From Perognathus longimembris pacificus (lineage: Eukaryota; Chordata; Mammalia; Rodentia; Heteromyidae), in NCBI RefSeq assembly GCF_023159225.1, contig NC_063188.1, positions 32,237,626-32,301,625 of the forward strand: a stretch of 64,000 bases of DNA. Reading direction: 5' to 3'. Under the pieces are notes generated by a model. The model was not told the origin of the DNA, searched no databases, and was given only the letters and a program-made list of their open reading frames with translations. Position numbers and translations under genes: made by a program. This document shows positions 26,566 through 39,255 of this stretch, piece by piece (position 1 is the stretch's first letter; each line of letters starts with the position of its first letter).

Positions 26566-26703
26566 TTTCCTTTCTAGACCATTGTGCTTCAACTTTTGAA
26601 CTGTATTTGTAAGTCTCCTGTAGTTAAAAGATATCAAGATACCTTCTCAAGGAAGTTCCCTACCATCTGGTGGGTGTTTTGTTTGCTTCCTTGTTTAGTT
26701 TCC

Positions 26704-27560
26704 TGACTTCTAAGAAAGGCACAACTCTCTGGTGCCAGAAATGAATGGACACACAAGAGATACAGGAGATTCCATCAGGGCAAGTTACTTTTGAGCAAAA
26801 AGGTGCAATACCGTGACTCTACCCAAAGCTAGGCAGACACATCAGGCAGGGAAGTTTGCTAGGCTTTTATCCCAATCCAAACTGTCCCTCTATAGTATGA
26901 AGGTCAAAGCTGGCCAGTGCCATCATTGGCCACATGGTGAGTTGTACTATCTGGCATCTTGTCTTGATGGGTGTGCCTAGATTCCTAGAGGAAGGGAAGT
27001 CCCATCCCCAGGTTATGGGTGTTTCCAAATCCCTGGAGACAAGGGTGGGGACTTGGCCTATAGGTTACTGAAGCTGTCAGTCAAGTGCCTGGGACTGGGA
27101 GCTTCCTGTGACCCTGCCCCCTCACCTGACCCTATTTAGGGTGAGATCGACCCAGGTGCCATTATACCAGGCCATGCCATGTGTCTCCACCTTCACATTC
27201 TGTGTCCTCTTTCCTGGCTCATCTCCAGCCACCATGGTGTCCCATGTCAGCTTTCCATTGTTGGTATTGTTTTTGTTCTTTCTTTCCTCTCTGGCCTGTT
27301 TCCTAACAGTGTTAAGGGTATTTGTGGGCTGCAGGCCTTTGTAACAACTGGCTGCCTGCAGACTGCTAATGCAATATGTGGCTTCTTGGATGCTTTACTG
27401 TATAACACCTGCTCCTTATCAAGGATTTAGGCTTTTGTCTAAGTGCAATTGTACCAAAGTTAGAGAGAGGGCCATTCTTCAATTCCTGTCCAAAGTTTTC
27501 TTTTCTTTGTATCATGGCTGTCTGGGAGTGAGATAGCTGGAGGAGGAGAAGGTCAGTGGA
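26704..27560. other. SINE-free block, possibly an old LTR or other retroelement piece
   Basis: About 850 bases of more GC-balanced sequence between SINE clusters. It lacks an obvious poly(A) signal on plus and I could not define TG...CA ends. The open frames at 27108-27430 overlap each other and are not recognised. Confidence 0.25.
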
Positions 27561-27763
27561 AAGCTCCCACTAACATTCCTTTTAACTCCATTGATAAAGA
27601 CTTCTTTTTAACAAGCAACACACTTGGTAATTACAATTGGTTATCTTAACTCTTTCAACACAAGATGTAGCTCCCTAACATGGTAGCACAGGTAATAGTC
27701 AAAAAGCAAATAATTCCAGGAAATAACAATACCAAAAATATCAGTATACAAAAAAGAAGCACT

Positions 27764-27977
27764 GGGCTGCAAATATGGCCTAGTGGCAAGAGTGCTTGTC
27801 TCATATACATGAAGCCCTGGGTTCGATTCCCCAGCACCACATATGTAGAAAACAGCCAGTAGTGGTGCTGTGGCTCAAGTGTCAGAGTGCTAGCCTTGAG
27901 CAAAAAGAAGCCAGGGACAGTGCTCAGGCCCTGAGTCCAAGGCCCAGGACTGGCAAAAAAAAAAAAAAAAAAAAAAA
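27764..27977 (+). repeat. IDL-Geo dimeric SINE with a 23-A tail
   Basis: Complete dimer from GGGCTGCAAATATGGCC to GGACTGGC, then an unbroken A run of about 23, which suggests a recent insertion. Confidence 0.9.
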
Positions 27978-28439
27978 GAATCTCACAAACACAAAAGCAC
28001 TTTGGTTTTACAGAAAAAAAAAACACTACTTTTTCTCACATAGCCTACTTGATCTTCCCAGCCACGTTTTTTACTTAATCATCACTGATAAAAGACGTGT
28101 TCCACTAATTGAGGAAAATATAATAGAAGGTAGAGACTATCTGGGTTCTAACCTTGGGATTTCCACTTACTGCCTAACACACTTCCTGCTTTACTTATCT
28201 CAGATTTGCTAGAGAGGTGCACATCCCAACCTCTCCTTGCTTCACAAGAATATCTCCAAGACAAATAAGATCACACACAGCAATATTGCTGACCTATCAT
28301 CTCAGAAGGTGATCGCCATCCTTGTTAAAATTCTGGAAAAAAATCACACTTTAAGGGAAAGCACAGATGTAGCTACATACCAAGAAAAGAAATAAAAACT
28401 TTGGTGGAAACACTGAAACATTTTTTATTTGGGTTAAGT

Positions 28440-28682
28440 GACTTTATTTATTATCGGTTGTGAGGCTTGAACTCAGAGCCTGAGTGCTGTCTCTGAGCTC
28501 TTTGCTCAAGGCTAGCACTCTATCACTTTGAGCCACAGTCCCACTTCTGATTTTCTACTGGTTAATTGGGTAAGAGTCTCATGGGGACTTTTCAGTCTAG
28601 GCTGGCTTTGAGCCTGCATCCTCAGATCTCAGCCTCTTGAATAGCTAGGATTACAGGCATGAGCCACTGCAGTCTGGTGGTA
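28440..28682 (-). repeat. 7SL-like plus Geo dimeric SINE, antisense
   Basis: Antisense Geo half (gcttgaactcagagcctgag), a ctggttaattggg linker, then antisense 7SL half (ggattacaggcatgagccac). A similar word (taagtgactt / taagtgaatt) flanks it at about 28435 and 28681. Confidence 0.8.
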
Positions 28683-30374
28683 AGTGAATTTAAACAGACA
28701 CTGACATTATTAAATGTTTTATTTATAACCTAGATTGCCCAAGCTAAATTGAAGGAAAAGTTCAAGACTAACGAATTATTCCTCAAGCTTCCAAATGTAA
28801 GCCTTCTCCGAATTCCATTAATAGATTATCATGGGCGAAAGGCTTTCTTGGCTTGCAGTCCTAAGCTACCACTTTGTCATCAGAAATTCAAATGAGCATC
28901 CTTGGCTATTTAAATCATAAAGCGGTCAGCCAGTTGTCTTTCTTCCAGGGGTTCCAAGAAAAGTGTGTGGTTAAATGTCATGGGCTCATGCAGAGCCAAA
29001 AACTTGCTGTGACATACTGGGCAAAACAGAGAACTCTTGAGGACTTGCCCTGTCCTTCACATTGCCTAAGAATGCCTGGCTGGGCAGGGACATCCTGTAG
29101 TTGAAAGTGTAGTATCCTCCTTATCTGTGGGAGGTACATTTGAAGACCCAAACTAAGCCCTATATATACTATATTTCTTCCTATTCCAACTTAGACATAT
29201 TTTAACAACTTTTGCATCTGAACTAGGCTTTTATCAGTCACTGTGACCACGACATTAACAGTTGAAGGTGTAACAGTAAAACCAGCACAAATGACCTTTT
29301 ACTTCTTCATGGTTTTATAAATAGAAGATTCATTCTTACCACAAATTGCAGCAGTTTGGGTATATCATTTTTTTCTTTCAGCATACATTTCCTTCTGATT
29401 ATTTCAAGAATGTTCACCTTTTCATTTAAAGGAAGCCCTTAAGAGCTGTGTTTAGTACATTCAAATCCCTGCACATCACTAACTATTATACCTTGGTGTC
29501 ATTGGTAAGTGATTAAACATAAGTATTTGATACTAATACTAATACCAGGACTGTCAGTTGGATTGCTGAGATAGCTACTTAGTAATGTATAGGTGGGTAC
29601 TGTATATGGACACAATATGTATGTACATGGATACAGTGTATGGGGTAGGACTGCTCCATGGATTTAATCATTTTACTCAGCATTGTACACAATTTAAAAC
29701 ATTGAGACTGATCATCAGTGCTAAACTGCACAAAATGACATCATGGACTGTACAAGAGGCAACTGGTGAACATGATCCCTCAAGTGAGCTCAGCCGGCAA
29801 AGAACAAATCACTCTTTTTGGATTTGAGCCACTAGTCTCTGAATTCTTTTCTAGCTTGAATGTTTTTTCAAAACAAATGGACAGATTACTGTGAAAGAAC
29901 TGGTCTTACCAATTTGGAACCATTTTTCTTTTCTGTCTAGACCACCAAACAGTAATGAAGGAATCGTTCCACCGAATAGAGACATAAACTGGTTCATTCC
30001 ACACTAAGCTGGCCACAGATACATGGAAGATGGAAGCCTCAGAGTCTTTCTGAGGAAGATTTGTTCCTACTGCCTGTATTTCCTTACCTCTTTTGTTGAT
30101 GTTACCGCTGCTGTTGTTTCAATAAACATGTATTGAGGGCTTCTAAGTTCCCAAGATTATATAAAAGCAGATATTTTATTGCCAAAATTTCACAGAAAAA
30201 AAATAATGTGGAAACCTTAAGATACTTAAATGTATATCCTTTGCTTTTTCTGAGGTTGAATGTTGCAAGAAATATTTTCCACCCCAATGTTGAAATTACA
30301 TTAACATAAAAACAAATATGGGCTTTGTCTCCTGAATTGGTATTTGAATAGCTAAGTACATTAACATATTGAAC
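28683..30374. other. Repeat-poor intergenic block
   Basis: About 1.7 kb with no clear transposable element and no recognised gene. Open frames at 28874-29104 and 29585-29827 show no known domain. Confidence 0.4.
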
Positions 30375-30600
30375 TTGAAGTTAGAGCTATCTGAGTTCAA
30401 TTTTTTGGCAATGATGAGATCTTGTAACCCCAGGTAAGTAAGTGACCTAATCGTCTCAGAGCTCTTTTCCTCATCCATGATGTGTTATTCTCAGGATCCT
30501 TCCACCTTACAGGGAGGTTACGAGGACCAATGGAGTACTATGGATGGAAAGTTGGTAGCACCTTATCTGGCAAATAAGTCCATCAATAACTGTTTATTTA
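30375..30600 (+). repeat. MIR, sense
   Basis: AGAGCTATCTGAGTTC, CAGAGCTCTTTTCCTCATCC and CAGGGAGGTTACGAGGACC follow the MIR layout. Confidence 0.6.
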
Positions 30601-31328
30601 GGGATTCTCCTTCTTCAATTCTAAATATTCTTGTTTTAATCGTAAAGTAGAAATCAAGTCTACTCCCTAAGTGGGTCAATACCTACTGAATATCTTCCAT
30701 GTCTGTAGCCTCAGGTGGAACTGATGCCCTGCCTGCCACCATGTAGCTGGAATGTTATTAGAAACTGCATATTTTCCTGCAATGGAGGGAGAAGAAAAGT
30801 AAGGGAAAAAATACCCAACATTTGCTATATGTGTGATTGATTTTGAGATGTGGGCAAGCTGGCAGTTTGTAGTTGCTCTTTTCCTGAATTGCAATGCTGT
30901 CAGAAATCAATATGCTGAAAGGAGTTTTGGAAAGCTTGCTTGGGAACCCCTGGAGGATTCTGAGAGCTGTTGGCTACATCCATGCCAGCTTTTGGCAAGT
31001 CACTTAGTCTACCCTGGCCCTCCATTTGAAAGATGTGCATTCCAGGCTAAATGCCCTTCCTGTTACATGCAAGGAGACATGTGTCACAGGGAGCCCATGA
31101 ACTTGGAGCCATGGCCCCAACAATGGAGTCAGAGGGAGGAGGGAGATACAGTTTGACTTGAGCTTACTAAAAGGTATTGATAACAGTATTTAATCCCTCC
31201 TGGGGATTAACTTTGTATCTTGTCTGAGAAATCTTGAGGAGAACCATGGCAGTAGCAATCAGTTTACAAATTTACACTTGGATAGAATCTGTCTACACCC
31301 ATTATGAACAATAATAAATAGTGTAATA

Positions 31329-31528
31329 GGGCTGGGAATATGGCCTAGTGGCAAAAGTGCTTGCCTCGTATACATGAAGCCCTGGGTTCAATTCCTCAGC
31401 ACCACATATATACAAAAAGGCCAGAAGTGGCGCTGTGGCTCAAGTGTTAGAGTGCTAGCTTTGAACAAAAAGAAGCCAGGGACAGTGCTCAGGCCCTGAG
31501 TCCAAGCCCCAGGACTGGCAAAACATAA
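31329..31528 (+). repeat. IDL-Geo dimeric SINE
   Basis: Complete dimer with a 13-bp duplication, aataaatagtgta, at 31313-31325 and 31529-31541. Confidence 0.92.
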
Positions 31529-31559
31529 AATAAATAGTGTAGTAACAATTTTCATTTAC

Positions 31560-31735
31560 TCAGCAGTTATGTGCTAAACTATTGCAACCCTAGGATGAAA
31601 CTGAGGCACAGAGAGGGGCCAAATGGAGAGAGAGATCAGGAGAAGGCCTCAGTGGTAATGAGAAGGACAAGTTTCCAAGTCAAATCCATCTAAGTTCAGT
31701 CTCATCAGCTAAACTCAGACCACCCTGTTTCTTGC
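31560..31735 (-). repeat. MIR, antisense
   Basis: gatgaaactgaggcacagag followed by aggggcc and a degenerate remainder. The IDL-Geo copy inserted next to it. Confidence 0.65.
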
Positions 31736-32720
31736 CCAGTTTCATATGACCTGTGGCTTGTTCTTGAAATGTGACTGACTAGGGGTGGGTAGAACAATCT
31801 TTTCTTTTTGAGATTGGAGTAAAAAGGCAAACAGGTCACGGGGAATTTGAGCAGGATCTCAGCTGGTTATTTGAATCATCTTGAGCACCATTTTATACCT
31901 CTTTCTACTCTGAAAGATGGGTGAAGTTTTTAACTTGCTGCTTCAAATCAGCAAGTGATTTAGCTCTTTTAGGGACTCATTTGACATACCTGGCATCTGC
32001 TTTCAAAGCAGTTGGGAATTGAATAGCTTAACAGCAGTTCTCATATGAATGAGATTCTCCAGATTTTGATGGATTTGTTTCTTAGGAAACAGAAGTAGAA
32101 AGAAGAGATGAATTATGAGACAAGAAACCCCATTTTTGCCTTTGGATTGGGTCCTAGCATGAAAATCACATATACAACCAGAGGTTCAAAATAAACATTT
32201 TACATTCACTCTTAGCTCACCTCCATGCATCGCAGCCACTGTCTAAAGCCTTATCCACCTTGTACTACGCTGTGGGACAGAGCCTTAAGTTCAGGGCTAC
32301 TTCCTGCCACCTTCTTCCACCACTCTTTGCGTAGCTCTCCATCTGTTCTGTCCTCCAGATTTGGTCTCCAGACACCCACCTTCCCCTGTAAGGGATGCAC
32401 AGCATGGCTATCAGTCCATAGTACAATTATAAATGTTGTTTCTTTCCATATTTGCTATTTCTTTTAATCTGCCTTAGAACACCTTGCAGGAACTCTATGT
32501 CATGAAAGGTCCAATTTGTCATCAAGGCAGGTGAATAATGAGCTGCAGTGATTGCATGAAACTCAAGTGAAGAATTTCTACTTTCTCCTTTCGAGTGCAC
32601 CATCGTTGACAGTCTGTTGCTTATGGCATCTCCAGTTCCTCCAATATTGTACAGCATAATTTAGTATGATCTTAATTATTACCACAAAAGTGAGGAAGCC
32701 ACTGTAATAAACTATGATTG
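31736..32720. other. Intergenic, no recognised feature
   Basis: Open frames at 32225-32467 and 32427-32657 are unremarkable. Confidence 0.4.
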
Positions 32721-32722
32721 CA

Positions 32723-32832
32723 CTTTTTTAGACACTCTTGCTATGCAGCCCAGGTTGACTCTGAACTTTCATTCTTCCTGCTTGAGCCCTTGGAGTGCTG
32801 AGATTACAAGCCTGAGTCACAATACTAGGTTT
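32723..32832 (-). repeat. B1-like SINE, antisense
   Basis: gacactcttgctatgcagcc, caggttgactctgaac, gtgctgagattacaagcctg. Confidence 0.65.
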
Positions 32833-32861
32833 ATATTTGGACTTGAAAAGGCAAATATAGC

Positions 32862-32945
32862 CATTGACATGGCTCAGGTATAGAACACTTACCTAGCATA
32901 TGCAAGACCCTGGGTTCCATCCTCAGCACCCCTGTCCCCCAAAAG
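32862..32945 (+). repeat. ID-like SINE monomer
   Basis: GACATGGCTCAGGTATAG, CACTTACCTAGCATATGC, CCATCCTCAGCACCCC, then an A-rich end. Confidence 0.6.
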
Positions 32946-33435
32946 CAAATACACATGAATAAAAGGAACATGTGATCTCTTGTTAGCATTTCTTACAATT
33001 ACTTGAGAATATATAACCTCCAGATAAAGAGCTTAAAGCAACTAGAATATATTCCTATATAAGATTTAGTCTCAAATTTCTAATTGAAAGACTCCAGTAG
33101 ATAATTTGGTCCAAAAAGAAAAGGTTAAAAGAAATGATTGTGATGATATTGACCCAACTGTATGCATATTTCAAAACTCAAGATGTGTGTATCTTTAAAA
33201 CTGATTAATTTAATTATATGTAATTTGTACTTCAGAAACTGACTTGTAGCCCCTATGTTTTAGCATTTTCAGATAAAAATAATAAGATACAATGAAACTG
33301 AAACAAATACATGATTGTGATTGCAGAAGTCATCCTCTAATGAATATTCAATTATCATACAACAAAAAGAAAAAGCCCAAATAATATACAGGGGAAAAGT
33401 TATTTCTTGCAGCACTGTGTATTTTTCTTTTGCTT

Positions 33436-33524
33436 TTCTTTCTTGTAGTGCGGGGTGTTGAACTCAGGGCATAACACATACGAGGCAAGTACTCTACCTG
33501 TACCCTTGACCCTGACCCTGGGCA
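33436..33524 (-). repeat. ID-like SINE monomer, antisense
   Basis: tgttgaactcagggcataac and acgaggcaagtactctacc. Confidence 0.6.
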
Positions 33525-34384
33525 TTGTTTATTCTTTGATTTGCATTCCATATTTTTCCACTTTCACTTGAGTCTCTGCAATCACTGAAACTCATTTTAA
33601 CTACATTACATGGTATGACTTGGGTGGGATTGCTTATGTGGAATACACAAAAGGGAGCCTTCAAAAATTTGAATTTGAGGAAAAAGCATTTATCAACATT
33701 CTAGGGCTATAGGACTATTTGTGTCCTCTGATCCTCTACCCTTCATTTTGGCCTCTCTTTTCTTTTCCTTTTCTACTATATCATCTTCAGATTAGATTTC
33801 ATCCTTTTTTCTATAGGAAATGGATCATGCTTGCCTGAAAAGGAAAACATCCCTGGAGAGATTAGACTCTGACTAATTCTCGTTTCCAGTATCTAAAGGC
33901 AGAGGATTAGATTAAGAAATGAATAACATAATACTGTGCTCCAAATTGTACTCCATGAGCTCTTTTAATATATGACATTTTTAATGGAGGTTGGCCAAGG
34001 TGGTTTTTAGAAGTAAATATTGGTCACAGGCCCTGAAAACATAGGAAGAAGACAAAAGGATTCATATAGATTTAGGGCAGAAAAATGACTTCCAGTTTTT
34101 CTTTCTTGTTCTGAAATAAACATTCGGAGTCATAAATTCACACTGAATTGTACGTTTGTGCGATCTAGGAGTGGGCTGGGCAAAAGTACTGTTTCATGAT
34201 AGCTGGCATATATGGGTAAAGAGTCAAATGTTTAGAGTTAAGCAAGATAAGCCTGAATTCTTACTTCCTCTTTCTTTCAGATACTGTTCTAACATCTCTC
34301 GCTGCTCCATCCTCTCATGTATATCTGAGCTCATTTTCCCACCCTGTGTCCTTCCATTTCTCCTCCTCCTTGGCCCAGAGAAGT
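33525..34384. other. Intergenic, no recognised feature
   Basis: AT-rich; a T/C-rich patch is seen at 33750-33790. Confidence 0.4.
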
Positions 34385-34385
34385 A

Positions 34386-34606
34386 CATTTACTTTTTTCA
34401 GCGCTGGGATTCAAGCTTGAACTCAAGGTCTTATACTCAACACTTAGATTTTCCCCCTCATGGGTGGTTTTCTACCTCCACTTCTGGCATTTTACTGATT
34501 CATCGGAGATATGAGTCTCCTGAATTTGTTTTATGGGGCTGGGTCTGAACTGGGATCCTCACACCTCAGCCTCTTGAGTACTTAGGACTGTAGGTGTGAG
34601 CCACAG
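34386..34606 (-). repeat. 7SL-like plus Geo dimeric SINE, antisense, degenerate
   Basis: ttcaagcttgaactcaagg, then a worn middle, then ctcagcctcttgagtactta and gactgtaggtgtgagccac. Confidence 0.65.
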
Positions 34607-34655
34607 TGAAGTTTTGGGTGAAGCCTATAATTGTTCATATAGTGCCTCCTAACTT

Positions 34656-34800
34656 GAAAAAATTTTATTTATTTTGTTATTGTCAAAGTGATGTTCAGAG
34701 GGTTTACAGTTTCATATGTAAGGCAGTGGGTACATTTCTTATGGCAGATATTTTTGTCAGTCTCCCATCCCTGACCCCTCTGGTTGCTCTGGATCTACTT
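34656..34800 (-). repeat. LINE-1 3' end, antisense
   Basis: ttattgtcaaagtgatgttc, agagggtttacagtttcata and gggtacatttctta match the antisense L1 3' end seen better preserved at 41.05 kb. Confidence 0.7.
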
Positions 34801-35475
34801 GCTTTTCTGGAGTTAGACAACCCAGCCACACCACATGGCCCACACATTCTTCTCAAGTGTCCCAGAGTCACACATCTGAATTTTGCTGGTTATGGCTCAC
34901 AGAAGAAAGGAGGGGAATTTGACTTGCTTGTATTAAAGGGACTCCAAACCTACTGAGAAGCGCAATTTCAATGGAGTTGCCTGGGTAGCTACTTCCTTAC
35001 TTTCCATCACACTGCTTATTCTCATCTGCCAGCATTCTTACTTGCTCATTCAGGCAGGCAAAGAAGCACCTATTGCTTCTAGAATTGTTATAACAACTAG
35101 CAAGGGCAACATTAAAGGTCTGTACAGGAAAAAAAATACAAGGGAAAGAGATATTGTTCTCTACCATTATAACAAATCCCCAGCAGTCACTGGCCTTTTA
35201 TGTCTGTACAATGACAGGTGAAATCAGAAGGGGGAAGGGACAGCTTTTAGGAAATCAGAAGATAAGCTGGATTCATGTTTTATAGATTTAATTATTCCCC
35301 TCAATCAAAAGGCAAGTGGAAATGGTGACCAGAATCTAAAGTAAGCAGTTGCCAGACTGCATGAATAGTTTTTGTGTCAGTGCTTGGACTGAATGAGTAT
35401 TGTCTCTGTAACACTGTATCATGGCAGTTTGGGAATAAGAGGTTTTGAGGAGAGATTTTCAATGGGAGATGGGCT

Positions 35476-35574
35476 CTTATCCAGCCTGGCCTTGAATTCC
35501 TAGGCTGAAGTAATCATTCTACCTCAGCTTTTGGAGTAACTGGGACTATGGGTGCACATCACTGTGCCCAGCAG
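35476..35574 (-). repeat. B1-like SINE, antisense
   Basis: ccagcctggccttgaattcc, ctacctcagcttttggag, ggtgcacatcactgtgccc. Confidence 0.7.
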
Positions 35575-35679
35575 AATAAGGGATATTTGGTACGTATTCC
35601 GGCTCCTTCACTTACTAGCTCCACCCATGCATGCCCTTAATCCCATCTCCTTTCACCTACTTGAAGAACATGACTCTAG

Positions 35680-35748
35680 ACTGAGGAATGTAACTCATTG
35701 GTGGAGCACTTGCTCTGGGTTCCACCCTCAGCACTGGAGAAAAAAAAG
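35680..35748 (+). repeat. ID-like SINE remnant
   Basis: GAGGAATGTAACTCATTGG, TGGAGCACTTGC, CCACCCTCAGCACTGGAG, then an A-rich tail; the middle is deleted. Confidence 0.5.
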
Positions 35749-36384
35749 AAACTGTAGGAACTCGCTTCTCAAGTCAATAATAATTTTCCCCCACTACATA
35801 TGGTAATATGTGCTATCTTAAAAATAAAGCTACAATCACTCCACATCTTTTTCCACCTTCTGCCTATTTCTCTTTTTCATATTATTACAAAATTCCTTGA
35901 AAGAACATTCTACAGCCACTGTTTCCAATTTCTCATCCCCTCGCTCTTAAATTGACAATCTGCGATTTGTCTCTATCACTGAATCCAGATAGCAGCACTC
36001 AAGGTCTCTGGTGAATGTACATGTTTCAAATCAAGTGGTCAATTTGTAGTCTTCATTTGCCTTGACATTCTTAGCAGCATTTTAAACAGATCACCCCTCC
36101 CTTCTTCCTCAAGTTCTTGCTTCCTTTGTCTTCTAGGACATAGTTTTCTCTACAGTTTTCTCTTTGGCTGTTCCTCCTGAGTGCTTTGCTGATTTTTCCT
36201 CTCATTCTTGAACCCAAATTACAGGTGTGCCCTTCAAATTCAAATATTTCTACTCTTTCTCCATAGGACTTCATATATATTTTATGCCATATGTGGGTGT
36301 GTTCTCCCTTCTGTTTCAGATATATCTATCCAAATATTCCATTATTCAACATTTAATCTTAGATATCTAATAATAAGCATCTTC
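35749..36384. other. Intergenic, no recognised feature
   Basis: Pyrimidine-rich AT-biased sequence; nothing recognised. Confidence 0.4.
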
Positions 36385-36395
36385 AGCATAATGAG

Positions 36396-36401
<6 letters not shown>

Positions 36402-36427
<26 letters not shown>

Positions 36428-36620
36428 TGCCAGTCCTGGGCCTTGGACTCAGGGCCTGAGCACTGTCCCTGGCTTCTTTTTGCTCAAGGCTAGCACTCTG
36501 CCACTTGTGTCACAGCGCCACTTCTGGCCATTTTTCTGTATATGTGGTGCTGGGGAATTGAACCCAGGGCTTCAGGTATACGAGGCAAGCGCTCTTGCCA
36601 CTAGGCCATATCCCCAGCCC
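36402..36620 (-). repeat. IDL-Geo dimeric SINE, antisense
   Basis: Long T/C tail, then a complete antisense dimer. The flanking words gcataatgagttttct (36386-36401) and gcgtaatgagttttct (36621-36636) form a 16-bp duplication with one mismatch. Confidence 0.92.
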
Positions 36621-36773
36621 GCGTAATGAGTTTTCTATGGGTTGGGATTCAGGTGTGTTCCTCAAAGTTGGCATGTTGAAACTTAATCATCAAAGTGATG
36701 TTATTAGTGAGTAGGGGGCCTTTATTTCCTTGTGAAAGACTATAATGCCATTTTAATTGTCTTCAGAACAAGT

Positions 36774-36940
36774 CAAGTATAGTGATGCATAGCTGTAATC
36801 CTAGCCCTCAGAAGACTGAGGCAGGAAAATCATGAATTCAAGGGCAGCCTAACAACATGGTAGAACCCTGCCTCAAAAAAAAAAGAAGAAAGAAGAAAAG
36901 GAAGAAAGGCAGGAAAAGAAGGAAAGAAGAAAAAGGGAAG
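36774..36940 (+). repeat. B1-like SINE with a long purine tail
   Basis: AGTATAGTGATGCATAGC, CTGAGGCAGGAAAATCATG, GGTAGAACCCTGCCTC, then about 55 bases of A/G such as GAAGAAAGAAG. Confidence 0.75.
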
Positions 36941-38274
36941 AGCACGCTTCAAAGAGCTGTATCCTCTCCCTTTGTCTTTAGCCCTTACATTTTCTGTCAT
37001 CCGATGATGTAGCATTCAAAGCAGCATGTTGAAAGCATAGACCTAGCCTTTACTAGTTATCAGACGTACCAGTATCTTGATCCTAGACGTCCCAGGCTTC
37101 TGAACTGTGAGTAGTATAGTCATAAACCACATAACAACATCTTGGCCAATGATGGACTGAACATGTGATGGTAGCAGTACTGTATAGCCTAGGTTTTTAG
37201 AAATCTACACTATGTAGGTTTGTGTATGTGTGTGCATATGGATTTAATATATTTGCATAACTAAGAAATCACCTAGTGACACATTTCTTAGAATATATTC
37301 CCACTGTTAAGTGGCACACTACTGTAAATTTATTATTTATCAATCACCTACTGTCAGGTATCTTGTTATAGCTATCCAGGCTAAGCCCATGTCCAAATAG
37401 AATACCTAATTCTTGCTTAAACCTTCTTCTTTAAAACATCCCCATTTGTGCAGATGGCAACTGTAACCTTCCTGTGGCTGAAGGTGAAACTACTGGAGTC
37501 AGACTTAAATCCTTTTACTTTCATGTGCTATACCCAAGATATCTGTAAAACATATTAGACGTTGTGTCAAAATACCATTAGAGTGTATCCAATCATCCTG
37601 TGACCACTCTCACTACCCATCTTATTCTTGCCTCTTTTATACCTGGATTACTGCAATAACCTCCCTACTGGTCTCCTTATTTTTGCCATTATCCCTTACA
37701 ATCTATTATCACTCAACACAACCCTAGAGTGATCCATTTATAATTCAAGTTAGAACACATGATTCCCCACTGACTATTCTCCATGGCTTTCAAGTTCACT
37801 CAGAGTAAAAGCTGTTATTCATATAATAACCTGCAAAGCCTTATTAGATTTAGCATCATTATTATTCTTGCTATTGTCACAGTCTTCTCTGGTCAGTCTC
37901 AGCTCCTTGGGTAGATGTGGCCACTTGGTAGCCATAGCACTGGCTATTCCTCTGCCTAGAACCTAGATATGTACACCTACCCCTAGATATGCACATGGAT
38001 CATGCCTTTGTTTGCTGCTGATTAGTGCTCGTGTATTCTTTTCCAAAGTCTTTCTCTGATTCTCCCTCCCCACAGACACCAACATTCTCAACACTCATCT
38101 ATAACTGCTTTATTGTTTCCTGTGAGAATTATCACTAGCTGCTCTATTATATTGTTTGATTATCCTCGGTCTTTCCCAGTATAATGAAAATTTCAAGAAG
38201 GACTTTGTTCTATTTGTTGCCTGCCTACCAGTATTAGAAGAGTACCTGGCCCATAATATTAAATTGATATCTGC
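36941..38274. other. Intergenic, no recognised gene
   Basis: AT-rich sequence; part may be worn repeat. Nothing specific is recognised. Confidence 0.35.
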
Positions 38275-38500
38275 CTTTGGGTGCCAGTGGCTCATGCGTA
38301 TAATGCTAGCTACTCAGGAGGCTGACATCGAGGATCATGGTTTGAAGCCAGAGCAGGCAGGAAAATCTGTGATACTGTCATCTCAAATCAATGACTAAAA
38401 ATCCAGAAGTACAGGTATGGTAGAGAATCAGCCTTGAGTGAAAAACCTAAGGGACAGTGCTCAGGCCTGAGTTCAAGCCCCAGTACTAGCAAAAAACAAA
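38275..38500 (+). repeat. 7SL-like plus Geo dimeric SINE
   Basis: GTGCCAGTGGCTCATGCG, GCTACTCAGGAGGCTGAC, GGTTTGAAGCCAGAGC, then Geo (CAGTGCTCAGGCCTGAG) and an A-rich end. Confidence 0.8.
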
Positions 38501-38689
38501 TTAATTAATACCTGCTAAAGTAGTAAATAGATTACTGAACATCTCTACCAAGTTCTGTTTATATACATAGGATCATTCAGAAGAAGCTTTTAGCAATACT
38601 TAGAGAAATTATCTGAAAAGTTTAGGTTACCCTAAAACAATTGGGTATACTTGGTAGGTAGGCACTACTACTATTTGAGCCATGTCCCC

Positions 38690-39255
38690 AGTCATTTTTA
38701 AATTCGAATTATTTGTTAGGTAGGGTTTCTAGTTTTTTACCTAGGGTTGGCTTCCTGTATAGACAGTATCACAGGTCTGAGGCACCATGACTAGCTTATT
38801 TGAGAGTATGGGATCTTGATAACTTTATCTCCAGGCTGATCTCAAACCTCAATCCTCCTAATCTCTACTTTTCAAGAAGCTAGGATTATAGGCATGAGCT
38901 ACTGTGTCCAGCTGCACCTGCTTTTTAATATTTTGGCAGTTCTAGTGTTTGAATTCACTGTGTTGCTTTTGCTAGGCAGGCACTCTACTGCTGAGCCACA
39001 CACCTATTCCTTTTTGCACTGGTTATTTTGTGATAGGATCTCATTTCCTGCCCAGATGTGTGCCAAGATCATGTTCTGCCTATTTTTCACTTCCAGTCAT
39101 AGCTGGGATGTCAAGCATGCACTGTCATATCCAGCTTCTTCTGTTGAGATGGAGTTCCTTGGGCTTTTCTTTCCAGGATTGCCTGGAATCACTGTTCTCC
39201 TGATCCTAGCTTTTCACATAGCTAAGATGCCAGATATACACTACTGAACCCAGCT
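38690..39255 (-). repeat. Cluster of antisense B1-like and dID-like SINEs
   Basis: At least two antisense 7SL units (ggattataggcatgagctac near 38883; catagctgggatgtcaagc near 39100) and an antisense dID unit (gctaggcaggcactctactg near 38973) stack head to tail. The word ctgcacctgctttt recurs in similar form at about 38912, 39255 and 39448, as expected for serial insertion into one target. Confidence 0.6.
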
